In this document: piece after piece, positions 63,301 to 64,000 of the stretch
Layout of the letters: every line of letters begins with the position of its first letter
Numbering within the stretch: the stretch's first letter is position 1
NCBI GenBank assembly: GCA_033980235.1
Contig: CM067067.1
Location: 3,339,001-3,403,000 of the forward strand
Source of the DNA: Diadema setosum
Lineage: Eukaryota > Echinodermata > Echinoidea > Diadematoida > Diadematidae
Length of the DNA: 64,000 nt
Direction of reading: 5' to 3'
Program-made: the position numbers and the translations under genes
Notes under the pieces: generated by a model
Told to the model about the DNA's origin: nothing
The model's database searches: none
What the model saw: the letters and a program-made list of their open reading frames with translations, nothing else

Positions 63301-64000
63301 TGTCTTTACATTCTGAGTGTATTATGTTTGTGTATAAACAGACTGGTTCTTACAGCATTCCAAGTAATATATTATCTTTTTTTTTTATCAGCAGCATTTT
63401 CATCTAACCTTGTCAGCTCAAGGATGGAAATTATTTGTTTCTTAAGACAGTTTTGCCCCTCAAAAATCTGCAGAATCATTCATTATTCATATCTTGTATG
63501 AATACACCATCAACAATTGATGTCTATACATCTGCCAGGCCTTTCATAACAGTGAAAGCAATCATAGATCCCACTCGTAATGTAGCTTAGAGCAGAAAGC
63601 TGTTAGAGGAGGTTTGTGTATACACAAGCGATGCACGCCCATGCTGTCTTCTTTATTGAATAGCTTATACCTCGTGTGGCAGTACACTTTCTCAGCACCA
63701 CATCAGGTGACAAAAGAAGATTAAGAATTCAGGGGCAGGATGGCACATCAACTGCCTGCTACCCAAAGTCTTCTTTAGATCCCTTGACTAGTATACAATA
63801 TCTGTATTTTTTAAACCTATTTGATTATATAGATTGTGTTAAGGCAGAATATTATTACGTTATATGTAATATTTATATGTATTTTTTCTTGCAATAATGT
63901 CTTTGACCCCTCTGTGTACTTTGAATAACATTTGTCTTTTGAAAGTGCCTTGTAATTTAGGCCCTCATATAGCAATTTAATTGTTACACTAACATTAAAA
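60381..64000 (+). other. Start of PCBP intron 5, incomplete
   Basis: Begins GTGGGT and runs to the window end with no recognisable exon. It contains a T21-like run near 61128-61146, the three-unit tandem repeat at 61757, and AT-rich unique sequence. The open frame continuing through the donor (to about 60636) has no KH2 similarity after the splice site and is intronic read-through. Confidence 0.75.
61757..61839. repeat. Three-copy tandem repeat, unit 27-29 bp
   Basis: Three successive units start GGATGGGTGCATATT, GGATGGGGGTGCGTATT and GGATGGGTGCATATT (61757, 61784, 61813) and continue TTCTTCCA-like. Divergence between units suggests moderate age. Confidence 0.85.

Overview
This is a eukaryotic, metazoan window dominated by non-coding DNA. 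It carries the first five recognisable coding exons of one plus-strand gene, a poly(rC)-binding protein (PCBP / hnRNP E / alphaCP family, KH-domain RNA-binding protein). The exons lie at 21015-21107 (coding part), 22859-22882, 24217-24249, 47947-48063 and 60252-60380. All have AG/GT borders and all introns are phase 0. Joined, they encode about 132 residues: a short Gly-rich N-terminus, all of KH1, a linker and the start of KH2 including its GKGG loop. The rest of KH2, KH3 and the 3' end lie beyond position 64000. I see no second gene that I can support.

The organism is probably an echinoderm, most likely a sea urchin. The reasons are an invertebrate-type PCBP sequence, multi-kilobase introns, and many short inverted-repeat DNA elements whose ends I recall as common in echinoderm genomes (TTAAAGGACAAG..., ...TGTTTCATAAAG..., ...GTTTCATGAAGC..., ACCGATAAGTCC). 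Very frequent poly-G/poly-C runs and long dinucleotide repeats also fit. This is inference from pattern memory, not a database match.

Layout: 1-20697 is upstream sequence without a convincing gene. It holds at least six inverted-repeat (MITE-like) elements, one of them (18027-18263) with 13-bp terminal repeats and a 6-bp target duplication. It also has simple repeats, purine-rich tracts, and a minus-strand stretch (12578-13059) that looks vaguely exon-like. The exon at 20698-21107 has a very C-rich 5' leader with no ATG before the predicted start. Introns 1 and 2 are short (1751 and 1334 bp). Intron 3 (23,697 bp) holds a tRNA-like/SINE-head fragment, at least five fold-back elements and several GC-richer unique patches that could be regulatory. 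Intron 4 (12,188 bp) holds a 410-bp pure (ACT)n array followed by about 690 bp of almost pure pyrimidine, plus GT, GA and poly-G tracts. From 60381 to the end is the beginning of intron 5.

The most interesting themes are the KH1 domain cut into four exons including conserved-looking 24-nt and 33-nt microexons, the C-rich leader and pyrimidine tracts in the transcript of a poly(C)-binding protein (possible autoregulation), and the dense, partly related family of small fold-back transposons.
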